This document shows positions 39,240-48,616 of a stretch of DNA of 64,000 bases, one piece after another. This DNA is from Hirsutella rhossiliensis (lineage: Eukaryota; Ascomycota; Sordariomycetes; Hypocreales; Ophiocordycipitaceae), in contig NW_025408667.1 in assembly GCF_020360975.1 (NCBI RefSeq), positions 1,798,001-1,862,000 on the forward strand, written 5' to 3'. The notes below the pieces were generated by a model. The model was not told the origin of the DNA. It did not search any database and was given only the letters and a program-made list of their open reading frames with translations. Position 1 is the first letter of the stretch. The number at the start of each line of letters is the position of its first letter. The translations under genes were made by a program, and so were the position numbers.

Positions 39240-39640
39240 CTCCTCGCTAATACTAAATAAGGACTAATTCGCCTTATTAAGAACGCCTAACGATTATAAG
39301 TTATTTACTACCTAATACTTATATATATCGAGCGTAGGTAAAACGCTATCCTTAGTATCTACTTCTTAGATACTACGACGAAATAACTTAGAACTCTTTT
39401 CCTTTATATAATTCTAAATCTTTTAGATACGAGCTAAATAATTAACGGCGATAGATATTTACGACTAAAGATCTATAAGCTATACTTAAAGCTCTAATAA
39501 GGCTTCCCTAGCTTCCTCCTCTTTAAAATATAGCTTACGCTACTCCGCTAATAATTTAGTTACTAAAGAAATACGTTAGCTACTATATATAGAAAGAATT
39601 AAAAGACACCTATAAGAAGAAGCTACTAAAACACTATTAT
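39240..39640 (-). pseudogene. Antisense coiled-coil frame in delta before the 3' LTR
   Basis: Opposite to delta pol, the minus strand reads a helix-rich frame with only RIP-type stops: RKLYFKEEEAREALLELQVQ, then LIDL, ARIQKI and IKEKSSKLFRRS, then a tail with VDTKDSVLPTLDIY. The heptad-like Leu/Glu pattern suggests a coiled coil. No family is recognised. Its position, between chromodomain and 3' LTR, matches the antisense frames in beta and gamma/alpha. Confidence 0.45.
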
Positions 39641-39975
39641 AATAGGGATAACTACTAGTAATATAATTATTATAGCGCGAAGAATTTTCGGCTATCTAAT
39701 AATTCGTCTTCTTTGCCTTAAAGTATCGAGTATATAGTATATCGGTAGGATCTCTACTTAAGTCGATATATTCGGTAAGAGTAGCGCGCTTAAAGGCTTT
39801 TTAGGAACGATTTTTTAGTATATAACTAGATATACTATTAGTAGTATATCCTAAAAGGATAAAGAGATAAGGAACGATATACTTATATACGACGCGATAA
39901 GGGTATATTTATATACGGCGGCTAAGGTAGCTATAGTAGGTCTTATAGATAAGACTAAAAGGAGGGGAGATATTA

Positions 39976-40425
39976 TATTATAACTATAGCTACTAGGCTA
40001 CTAACGGTCGACTACGTTAAGTATATAACACGGTTTAACGGATAAATAGTTAGCATAACTATCTAATAGATATAAGATTAAGGGGATCGTAGAAATCTAA
40101 GTAATCTAGGATTAACGAGATTACTACGCTCTATACGATCTAATATTAGGGATTATAGCTAGGCCTATAATCTAAGGATAGTCTCTATAAGTATATATAG
40201 CTACCTACTTTTACTCCTTTAGATAGATAGCTCTCTAGCTTTTAATATAGATCTTTATTACGATTCTATCTTTAATTCTAATTACCTAGTTATAGTCTAC
40301 GGTCTACGACCTCTAACTTATTACTAACGTAATATACTTATTATTGCTTAGACCACGCCCTATTATATCTACTAATATAAACCCCTTAATAGGTTTATCT
40401 CTTAAGAATAACACCGGTCGTTATA
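39976..40425 (+). repeat. Delta 3' LTR
   Basis: Starts TATTATAACTATAGC, ends CCGGTCGTTATA, followed by TSD ATAAG. Contains a few surviving CpA sites (for example aacacgg, gaccacgcc). Confidence 0.93.
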
Positions 40426-40430
40426 ATAAG

Positions 40431-41019
40431 GTATAGCTAGACCTTTATAACTATAGGTCGGTATAGCTAAAAAAAAAAGCTTAACTAGCTATATATAAAG
40501 TTTATAGTATAAAGAGTTATTAGCTTATAGGTTATAAAGCTTAATAGTCTTTTAATAAGGGTTTATAATAAGATTAATATAAACCTTCTTTACTAAGCCT
40601 CCTTTAACCCGCTACTTAAATAAGAAGTAATAAACGCTTAACCGCTTATAATTAAAGTAGAAAAAGAAGATAAGTTTAAGGTTAAAGAGATATAGGCTAC
40701 GCGCTAGAAAAAGGTTAGTAGGAGGAAACGCTAAAAGGTCCTTATTAAGTAGTATAGGTATCTTAACCTTATATAAGAACCTATATATAAGTTTATAAGA
40801 GCTATAGCCCTTAATAAGTTTAAGGCCTTATTTAAGCTAATAAATAAAAATAATAGACTAATAAACTACTAGTAGTAGCTTTAGCTAAGACTATAAAGTA
40901 AATAAATTAAAGTAAGTAGTTATAATAATATAAGCATAATAGTATAAGTAGAAATAAAAATAGCGTTTATTTTAAAGTAAAGCCCTTAAACTACCTAAAC
41001 TTATTTCTTATCCTTACCC

Positions 41020-41056
<37 letters not shown>

Positions 41057-41365
41057 CTTTTTCGTTCTCTTTTATTTTATTAGTAGCGGTAGCGCTCTCT
41101 AAGGCGCTTAGGTTACCCTCTAAGCCTACGAGCTAGTTAGCGGTAGCGGCGGCTCTAAGGGCGGTAGAGGTAAAGGGGAGGCGGCTAGTAGTAGCGGCGG
41201 GGGTAGCGGGGGGTATAGCAAGGGGGACCGCCGATAAGGCAATAAAGGTAGTATCCTTAATACTAAGGGAGTTAATAGTAAAAGTAAATGAGCTAAAAGA
41301 GAGGAACTTACTTAGGGATAAGGCCTTAGCGCTTAAGGGCATAGAGCTTATAATAAGCGGTAGCG
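40431..41365 (+). pseudogene. Right segment of alpha: uninterrupted chromodomain and antisense frame
   Basis: After the delta insertion, alpha resumes with integrase C terminus and a chromodomain (KFKVKEI, then KVLIKQYRYLNLIQEPIYKF, about 40670-40860), which is intact here but split by the LINE in gamma. The minus strand from 41342 to about 40990 holds the family's antisense frame: Ser/Thr/Ala-rich start, GLEGNLSALESA, then a poly-Asn tract. Homology to gamma stops at about 41365. Confidence 0.75.
41020..41056. repeat. TTA microsatellite
   Basis: About twelve uninterrupted TTA/ATT units; on the minus strand they code the poly-Asn part of alpha's antisense frame. The gamma counterpart near 27435-27475 is shorter and mixed with TTC. 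Confidence 0.95.
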
Positions 41366-41640
41366 CGGTAGTTATTACGGGACACCCTATAGTCGATAAT
41401 CTAGGTACCTATAACGATATCTACTTCCCTTAGGGAAGTTACCCCTAACTCCTTAAGGCTCCCTACGGAAGAAGGAACTTAAAAGCTACCGGGTAAACTC
41501 TAGGAAATTACCCGGAAATCCTAGAAACGATAACCGAGTAAATTATATAGATATTTTACGGAGATTTCCCTTAGGGATATATTATATAGGGAATATACTA
41601 CGATTTCCTAAGTAATAATAGCTCCTTAAGGATTATACCG
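41366..41640. other. Palindrome-rich RIP-mutated block at the right edge of the island
   Basis: Not homologous to gamma. It begins GGGACACCCTATAGTCG and contains short palindromic words (cttccctTAGGGAAG near 41425; ttagggatat...atatagggaa near 41570). No coding frame is convincing. It may be the end of an unrecognised small transposon or mutated flanking DNA of the kinase gene next door. Confidence 0.4.
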
Positions 41641-42615
41641 ATATCGTGCTCAAGGACGAACCGGTACAAGACGTCTTCGTCGCCTGTAGGCAACATATGT
41701 GGGATGAAGCGAAGGAGTGATTGCTTGGCTGCTGCTGCAACTGGACCGACCGTGCTGTTGTCAGACTCCCACGCAATCATGTCACCAATGTTCCCGATAG
41801 TTGCTTCGATCTTGGAGGAAAAGAGGACAACGCAGAACTCGCGGGTGGGAGCAACGGGAATTGGAAACGACTCCGGCCTATGTTCGAAAAGACGTTGGCG
41901 GAGCCAGAGAGAAGCGAACCCCGGCGGGACTTGGAATTTGTACAGCGATGCGCGGATGTGAGCTGCCTGAGCAAGAAGGCAAGACTAGGAGAAAAATCAG
42001 CATATGAAGTAAATAGCGGGATTGGTGTCGCCCGTACCTTCTGAGCCGGGCTGAGGCTACGCCACACGTTATCCTCTCCCTCTGTTCTTTGGAACACAAG
42101 CAAGCGCCGGCCTGCGATGTCTTTGGGACGCTCCAGCTTAGAGCCCTCATGTAGCACGGGGATACGATGATAAAGCAGACGAGAAGCCAAAATATCTGGC
42201 TCTGACTGCAGGAGCTCATACACCGCGGCCTGAAATTTGATCGAGGGAACTTGCTTGTGAAACGGGAAGCCATCGAAATCTGGCGTGTTGACATCGCAAC
42301 GGCCTAAGCGTGCTACGACGTCCATCCCGCTGGACAACTTGAGGTGAAATCCCTTTTGCCACGCAGCCTCGTGTAAGCATGAGATGTGTGATTATGACGT
42401 TCGTGACCGCAACTTACATAGTTGTTGGCGCCGCTGGAAACGAACGGAATGTCAACCACCTGGGCACCGAGATTCTCCTCAATCTCCTGGAGGAGCAGGT
42501 TTACATCCCACTCGTTATGGAACGGACTGGTACCATTGCGGACCAAGGTGAGCAGATGCCGGCCATCAAAGTCGCTGCCATCAGGCATCTTGGGCCAATC
42601 ATCCTGAAGCGACAT
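41640..42615 (-). pseudogene. APH-like (aminoglycoside phosphotransferase family) kinase, 3' half lost at the island edge
   Basis: Start ATG at 42615. Three exons (42615-42418, 42352-42038, 41984-41640) joined by GT-AG introns of 65 and 53 bp give about 286 residues. The N-lobe is recognisable (VSSGANNY then GFHLKLSSG, DVVARLGR), then LLQSEPDI, VFQRTEGEDNVW, and IGNIGDMIAWESDN with VGPVAAAAKQSLLRF. The catalytic-loop region (normally LEHGDFGIHN in this fungal family) is reached as LEHDIGI at 41640 and there the sequence turns into RIP-mutated DNA and stops within about 15 codons. The catalytic Asp/Asn loop and C-lobe are missing, so it is probably non-functional. Substrates of fungal members are mostly unknown. 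Confidence 0.75.
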
Positions 42616-42919
42616 GGCGAGGCAAGAGATTTGATAAAAAGTAGATTGGTGATGAAGAATGAAAATAGTATGTCGTGAGGGAAATGTTGAATTAACCTAA
42701 GCCGACAAGGTAGGTTACCTGAGTAGAAACTCAGGGACCCAAGAAGAAAAATTGGTCGGCCTTCGCCAATTTATAGAAAGATCCCAACCCAACAGTGCTG
42801 GCCCGTGCTCTCCTGTGTCACTCTGCGCTGTGCACACTTTTTGTCTACCGGTTAGCCAGAGCGGTTTGCGGTCAGTCGGGGCTTATAGAAAGATCCAACC
42901 AACCTCTGCTCTCCTGCAG
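42616..42919. other. Intergenic stretch with a partial direct duplication
   Basis: Between the kinase start and the stop of the next gene. TTATAGAAAGATCC followed by CTCTCCTG and GTCACTCTGC occurs at about 42770-42830 and again at 42885-42930; the second copy overlaps the 3' end of the neighbouring gene. The sequence upstream of 42615 probably holds the kinase promoter. No gene is seen. Confidence 0.5.
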
Positions 42920-43057
42920 TCACTCTGCAGTGGGCCGGCGCTTGCCTCCTTTGGGCGTCGACGTATGACTGTGGTTCTTGGTGCACTTGCCATGGACCTT
43001 ATACTCGGGCTTTTCCTTGTCAAAGGCAAAGGCAACGGGAACAAACTTGTCCTGGTC

Positions 43058-43074
43058 CAGGGTGGTTTTCCATA
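43058..43074 (+). repeat. hAT left TIR
   Basis: 17-bp CAGGGTGGTTTTCCATA, followed by further sub-terminal 'ccatatctaaatatgg' and 'ccatgaatggcatgg' palindromes to about 43115 that may bind transposase. Confidence 0.95.
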
Positions 43075-43599
43075 TCTAAATATGGAAATACCCTTTCCAT
43101 GAATGGCATGGAATAGGTATGGATATGGATCCATGTATTTCCATACTATTGGCTGAACCACGCCACTAACAAGGGTTCCTACAGGGGGCTACCTACAGGG
43201 GCTGTGGGCCTGGAACCCCCGCTACAAATCCGCACATCCACAAAATCAGCCTCACCACCAACCCACAGCATACCATTATCACCTGGCGACAATGGATTCT
43301 GAGCCTGTGTTAGTTATGTTTCTTCGATTCTGAATCCATTGCTTCGGATTCATTCGCGTCTATATCTCCCAAGACAAGAAAAACCTGCTTTTGGATCATG
43401 AAAACATGCTCATCTGGCAGTAGTGTACCGGTAGTAAAAGGGTTAGGGGAAGCGGAGTTCAAAGGCAGGAACCGCCTCATATATTATCTTTATTGTCCCC
43501 AGAATGATCCCTACAGTACTTCTGTCACAGCCAGCTTTCGAAAACACCCTGAGGGCAAGAAAGTATGTCATCAACGTCGCAGAGAATTTATCTCCTCTT

Positions 43600-44240
43600 C
43601 AACCGTCCATCATCGAAGGATTTGATCAACTCTACGGGCAAGCGTGGGATCTGGGCCGTGTCTTCAAAGCTACCTTGACCAAGAAATTATCAATAAAGAG
43701 AATTCGCCCTATTACGCCGCTTCTTTGGTCCTTCATCCAAGCTATCGCACGACGTACATCCACTCAAATTAGAAGAAGTGGCATAAAACTGCTTTCAAAC
43801 GGGTCAAAGACCTTTGCTACTCTTACCGAAATACAAACGACGGTACAATTTCGTATCATGTACTGGACGAAGAAGAAGACAATGGCCTTGATGCATTTGA
43901 TCGTATTTCAAGAAATCTGCAGAATTGTGCTCGACCTACAAGTCAAGACGAGTATGAAGATTACATCTCAGGTGATCCATATGAGATTGCGCCAACAACT
44001 GCTTTATCATGGTGGCTTCAAGAGCGACATAGGAACCGACGGCCGAAGTTATCACGAATGGCAATAGACATCCTATCAATGCCAGCGATGAGCGACGAGC
44101 CGGAACAGGTGTTTTCAGGGGCTCGTCGTACGATCTCCTGGGAAAGGGCACAATTGGATGCGGACCAAATTGAAAAGGGAGAATTGGTTGAAGCATTGGG
44201 TGAAGAACAATGTCTTGAAGAGGAAGGGGCGGTGGCGTGA
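43600..44240 (+). pseudogene. hAT transposase C-terminal fragment
   Basis: One plus-strand frame reads SLVLHPSYRTTYIHSN, a stop where Trp is expected, then KKWHKTAFKRVK. Further on comes an acidic stretch, ALSWWLQERHRNRRPKLSRM, and IDILSMPAMSDEPEQVFSGA with RRTISWERAQL, which is the hAT C-terminal dimerisation domain. The N-terminal BED finger and the first catalytic acid are absent from the 1.48-kb element. It is therefore a deletion derivative. Confidence 0.85.
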
Positions 44241-44520
44241 CCGTGGCGTGAGAATTCGTGCAAATTCCCGTCTGATTTCCCTCCTCGTCTTGGAACAAAA
44301 CACGTAAGATTTGCCTACCCTCTCTTTTGGACATTATCATTGAGCTCAATCAATTACTTCGTATTTTTAATTCACCATATGGTGTGAATTTGTCCATCTT
44401 GTCGAAGGTGTCTTCAGTGACATTTTGTCGTCGTGCACGGACCAAGTATGGAAAGGTGTATTGCAATACTTGCAATAAATGTGGGGCCGATACCGATTAT
44501 CGATTGCAGGCCTTTCCATG

Positions 44521-44537
44521 TATGGAAAACCACCCTG
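44521..44537 (-). repeat. hAT right TIR
   Basis: Exact inverse of the left TIR, adjoining the TSD copy at 44538-44545. Confidence 0.95.
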
Positions 44538-45176
44538 TCCTGGTCGTGAGTCTCGATATCGTTGCTAGGAACGACAACGCTCGCGTCGCCAATCTTCATT
44601 TCGGACCAGTTGTTTCCAGCGAGGGTGTCAACGCCAAACAATCCTTCGCATCCATTGGTGGCAAGAATGGAGAGAAATTCTTGCACGAATGCGGCCGAGA
44701 GGGTGGGATGGTCGGCCCTAATAGGGTGTCAATTAATTAGACCATGCAGCGAGAGTATACCCAAGACAGATTGCTCACATAGCAGGGATGGCAGTGAACT
44801 CCATGGGAAGCACCTTGCCACCGGAGGTCATCCACGTCGTCGGAACGACCTTGTTTCCAAAGGAGGCGATGTCCTTCATGGCCTGGTCGTCCATGAGATG
44901 TGCGGTGCCTTCAACCTTGACAACCGCCTCATTGGCAGCGACGGTGTGATGGCGGTGCTGGAGGTAAAGGCAGAAGGCGTGGTGAGTGGCATGCTTGAGG
45001 AAGACGTCGCGAATCGGCCCATTGATAACATCATCAACGGACAGAGCCTATGTTGTTCGAACAGTCAGCTTCATGGATGAGGTGGATGTAATGGCTGTGA
45101 CTACCTGACGGGACATGTCCGCCTCCCCCAGCGAAGGGAGATTGTTGTAGCAAACGTGGTCTACAATGGCCGCCAT

Positions 45177-46062
45177 ATCGAGAGGTGATGAGCTGGGTTG
45201 CCTGAGAAGGACTGGTTTGTCGCAAGAGAATGGAGACGTCTCTCCTGTGCTCTTCGCCTTGCCTTTATACGTCAGGATCCAGCACCGCCGAGAACAAGTA
45301 GACTGCTAGAAATCACAGTTCTGGATTCTGCAATACCGAGTTGCTCCGTTGCAACACGGGGCCAGATTATAAGGCTCAATCACCAACAATTCCACTGTTA
45401 TCACCCGATTCGTTCACCTGAACCGACTACTTGCATCACGGTCGCGTCGACGGCACGCGGCTGAAGTTGGACAGCGGTTCCGTGCCGGCCTGAATCGCCA
45501 CGAGTAGCCTTGGTTTGGCATCGTATTCTTCGCTAGCCACCCGAACCTTTTGCGGTCCGCGGAGTCGTTCACGCAAGCAGAGCCTCAGGCTTACGGTGTC
45601 ATTGTTTTCAAGGGCGTTCGTGAGTCACCCTACCGGCTGTAGCTATGCAGGGATGCCCCGCCATGTATTGTCGTGTCCTGGAAGCAAACACGGCGGTTAA
45701 GGTCGGTCCTGCTGGTTCCCAGGCAATCTCGTCGACGACTTGGCCATCTACCCGGTCGTGACCACTGCGCCGCGCTGGGGCGGCACAGCCGTTCACCTTG
45801 TTGGCCAATGTGCTGAGCCGCCCATATCAACCAAGTCTGCGAGTTCTTGTGCTCAGTTGCGGACCGCAAAGCCCAGCCCTGGTCCAAGCAGAGCCTCATG
45901 TTTGCGAAACCACTCACCGAAGACATGTGGCCCTGACTAACGAGCAGACAGCTCTGCCCAACGAGCAAGAAAGGAGTGGTGGGGCTATGGCGTATGCACC
46001 TAAAGAGGAAAGATGTATAGGAAAGGAGTTTGTATCTAGTATATTAACTAGCTTGGGCCTTT
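45177..46062. other. Intergenic region upstream of the split gene and left of the MULE
   Basis: Probably holds the promoter of the 45176 gene. Open frames here are short, overlapping on both strands and without recognisable domains. A small direct repeat, AAGCAGAGCCTCA, occurs near 45575 and 45888, and matching GC words (ttgcggtccgcgg, ttgcggaccgcaa) lie nearby. No gene is supported. Confidence 0.5.
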
Positions 46063-46071
46063 TACATTTTG

Positions 46072-46135
46072 GGCCCAATTATCTATACACCTCCTTTTAT
46101 TAACTGTACACCAAAAAGTGGATCAACTGTGGCTG
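46072..46135 (+). repeat. MULE left TIR
   Basis: Starts GGCCCAATTATCTATAC and contains ATTAACTGTACACC and AAAAAGTGGATCAACTGTGG; pairs with 48617-48682. Confidence 0.9.
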
Positions 46136-46300
46136 GGTCAGGCGCAGTGCCGATGCCGCTAATTTTGGTGCGCCCATTCCCGGCCGGCCAGCTGGCCAGT
46201 TCGTGATGCTTGCGTAACAACATCCTGTAACCGTAACTATCAGCAATACCATCAAAACTGAAGCTATTCGCACCGCGTTTCTGCCCTTAGAGCCCGAATC

Positions 46301-48462
46301 ATGGAGTCGCTTACGAAGACACTATTCCCGACCTTCCAGGCCGCGATGGAAGCCGCCGATACCGTTGCTGAGGCTGAGGGCTACGCCCTACACATTCGAA
46401 CATCGAAGCGGGATAACGCTGGCCAACGCAAGTCTGCACTTGTTCGTTGTATCAAGGCCGGCCCTACGAAAATCGGAAGGATAAAGCTGCTCATATCTCT
46501 CGTCGTCGCCTCAATACAGCAACCCAGAAAACAGACTGTGAATTTCGCCTCTCGTTGAAGGAAAAACGCGGTTACTGGACTATCTCTTATCTTCACGATG
46601 TTCACAATCATCGCCTTGTTGATGACCCGATGGTCTTTCCGAAGTACCGGGCGCTTGTTATCCAGAAGTATCGCGACGACATTATCCGGAAGTTTAATAA
46701 CAATACCCGGCCGACCGATATTGCTGGCGAGCTTCGTGACCTGGTTCACGACGATCCTCGTTTAGCCGGTATCACGGCTCAAGACGTGAGTAACGCCTTG
46801 GCTAGGCACCGTCAGGAAGAACTAGCTGGCCGTACGCCTCTTCAGTTTCTCTACGACCGGCTAGATAAGTCCGACTTCTTTCATCGAGATAGTCGTGATC
46901 CCCAGGGCCGGCTAACTGGGCTATTTCTCGCGCCTCGTGCTACCTTCCATCGATGGCGTCAGCATCACGATGTCCTCGTCCTCGACTGTACCTACAAGAC
47001 GAACCGATTCAATATGCCGTTATTGAATATCTGCGCGGCCACTCGAGATAACAAAACGTTCTCTATTGCCTCTATCTTCTTGAACGGCGAGACCGAGTCC
47101 CATTACTATTGGGCTATCTCGTTGCTGCTAGTCCTTTGCGAGAAGGAGTCGATCCCATTTCAAGGGTCACTGTCACGGACCGAGATACTGCGTTGCTTAA
47201 GGCGTTAGATAGCTTTCGCGAGCTTCAAAACAGTACTAACCTTCTCTGCACGTGGCATATTAACCAGAATGTCGTTGCGAAATGCAAGCAATTTTTCCCT
47301 AAGGCATCAAAAATCGGCAATCGAGTCGTACGGGCCCCGGCATTCCAAGCGTTTCTACAAGAGTGGAACGAGATCGTCAAGTCACAAGATGTGAATAGCT
47401 TCAACGAACGTTTACGCCAATTTGAGACACCAGGCCGCCACCCGCTTGCAGCTATACAATACTGTTGCAATACGTGGCTAACGCCTTGGAAGGAGAAGTT
47501 TGTATCTTGTTTCGTTAATCAATATCGCCACTTCGGGCGTACAACGACCTCGATCGTCGAGGGACTTCACTCTCATATGAAGAAGTTCCTTTGGTCCTGT
47601 ACGGGCGATTTGACGACCGTTTTCCAACGATTCGAACGCTTCTGGGGCCATCAGGCTGCTCAGATCACAGCGATAGAGAATCGAAACCTCCACAAGATAT
47701 CAACGTTCTCCTACAGGCGCCGTATATGCCGATCCGCGAGCGAGTATCGTCATATGCGTTAAAGCTACTAATAGATGAGCATCGCAAGATCCTCTAGACC
47801 CCGAAGTCAACGGGCCAAACCGCCGCCAGGTCAATGTCCTTGTAATTGGGCTACTAGTCGAGGGCTACCGTGCTGCCATCGAATCTTCGAGTCTATCAAC
47901 ACCAATACCTCCCTTACACTCGACGACTTCGACCCATTTTGGTATATTCCGATCGATACAAGCGCTCAGGGCACAAGCCCTACTCGGGCACCATACGAGC
48001 CACAAGTTATCAGGGCTAAGGGCCGCCCCAGGGCTCACTCAACCTCGAAGAGTCACGGCGGTCAAGATCAACGCGGCGGGATCCGTCACATCACGAGATC
48101 GCTGAACGGCATGAGCGGGCTGAGGCTATACGACTGCCTCCTCCTCAACGGCACCAGCGGCGATGACGGGTACGGTAACGGCCGCGATGACTTCAACGGA
48201 ACGAGGGCTGCGGCACATCGAGGAAAACGGCGATACGTACGAGGCAGGCACACGGATGCAACGGGCGTATCAACAAGCCGGGCGTCAAACGCCAGTCTCT
48301 GATGATGACGATCAGCCGGTACGGCGGGAGACCCAAGACTGCATCTTCGTCGCCGGCCTCACGGACGATGCCGCCCTTGAGGATGTATGGGATCAATTGG
48401 AATCACAGTTAGATGAAGCGGATCAGGCACGTAGTGCACTCGAAGAAGGAGGCCTGTTGTAA
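46301..48462 (+). pseudogene. MULE/FAR1-type transposase, broken by frameshifts
   Basis: An ATG at 46301 opens the frame. The order of domains is: a FAR1-like DNA-binding region (CEFRLSLKEKRGYWTISYL with HNH near 46540-46620), the MULE DDE domain with DCTYKTNRFNMPLL (first Asp, about 46985), DRDTALLKAL (second Asp) and CTWHINQNV, SIVEGLHSHMKKFL, then a SWIM-type zinc finger CPCNWATSRGLPCCHRI near 47838-47890 and LDDFDPFWYI. The frame must change near 46440, 47140 and at least once more after 47690, so no full-length protein can be made. The C-terminal part near 48163-48460 is acidic. Confidence 0.88.
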
Positions 48463-48616
48463 ACACCAAAGAATAGTCTCATCAGCATAGAAAGCGCAGT
48501 ACGAATAGCTTCAATTTTGGGTGCCTTATCGTTGAAGGAGAACTGTTACTACCTGGCTCTACTTATCGTAGAGAATGTGTGCATACAAATTGGCGGTATC
48601 GGCCCTCTTCGGCCGT

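Larger units (their letters stand above)
32579..40425 (+). mobile_element. Element delta: Ty3/gypsy chromovirus inserted in alpha
   Basis: LTRs of 449 and 450 bp (32579-33027 and 39976-40425) are flanked by ATAAG at 32574-32578 and 40426-40430. Removing 32579-40430 rejoins alpha to match gamma at 24885-24900. A polypurine tract (aaaaggaggggaga, about 39957-39970) precedes the 3' LTR. Plus-strand pol shows reverse transcriptase, integrase and chromodomain. The element is 7.85 kb and heavily stopped by RIP. Confidence 0.92.
11479..41365 (+). mobile_element. Element alpha: old Ty3/gypsy chromovirus split into six segments by later insertions
   Basis: Six segments are collinear with the relative gamma: 11479-12062, 19884-20137, 29058-29260, 29964-30037, 30611-32578 and 40431-41365. 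For example 11479-12062 matches 21795-22378, and the join across 20137/29058 restores the gamma sequence at 22632-22640. Together they cover about 4 kb of pol: pre-RT, reverse transcriptase, RNase H, integrase, chromodomain and the 3' antisense frame. Both ends are missing: the left is cut at the copia 3' LTR, the right fades at about 41365. It is the oldest layer of the stack because five insertions lie within it. Confidence 0.85.
3970..41640. repeat. AT-rich RIP island built from nested retrotransposons
   Basis: Both edges are sharp. Inside, CpA and TpG nearly vanish and TpA is in great excess; in 12001-12600 I read every base and found no CpA and no TpG. CpG, CpC and CpT remain. This is the pattern of RIP, the premeiotic C-to-T mutation of repeats at CpA known from Neurospora and other Pezizomycotina, here close to saturation. 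No functional gene is visible. Its structure is resolved in the element entries that follow. Confidence 0.93.
43058..44537 (+). mobile_element. hAT-family element, 1480 bp, with perfect TIRs and TSD
   Basis: 17-bp terminal inverted repeats CAGGGTGGTTTTCCATA at 43058-43074 and (reverse complement) 44521-44537 are identical. The 8-bp duplication TCCTGGTC at 43050-43057 and 44538-44545 is also perfect. CAGGG ends and an 8-bp TSD are diagnostic of hAT. It carries only a damaged C-terminal part of a transposase, so it would move only if an active transposase is present elsewhere. It shows no RIP. Confidence 0.95.
42920..45176 (-). pseudogene. Uncharacterised fungal protein gene split by a hAT element
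   Basis: Start ATG at 45176. Exons 45176-45105, 45047-44779 and 44717-44538, then 43049-42920 after removing the hAT element and one target-site copy; stop TGA at 42920-42922. Introns are 57 and 61 bp with GT-AG ends. Joined, these give 651 nt, an uninterrupted 216-codon frame. The protein has HHAFCLYLQHRHH, a block with HLMDDQAMKDIASFGN, NGCEGLFGVD, and a basic tail with KVHGKCTKNHSHTS. No signal peptide or membrane segment is seen. It resembles hypothetical proteins of filamentous fungi; no function is known to me. The insertion falls in the last exon, about 43 codons before the stop, so a C-terminally altered protein could still be made. Confidence 0.75.

Noticed and set aside
41133..41342. 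A 69-codon minus-strand open frame at the right of the island, as an independent gene
   Set aside because: It is homologous to the antisense frame of the gamma element and lies in alpha; it is a transposon remnant.
3970..41640. The AT-rich island as mitochondrial DNA inserted in the nucleus
   Set aside because: The coding remnants are copia, gypsy and LINE proteins and the composition is explained by CpA-to-TpA change; no mitochondrial gene is readable.
3970..41640. The island as a centromere
   Set aside because: RIP-mutated nested retroelements do occur in fungal centromeres, but nothing in the sequence alone shows this; CENP-A ChIP-seq would decide.
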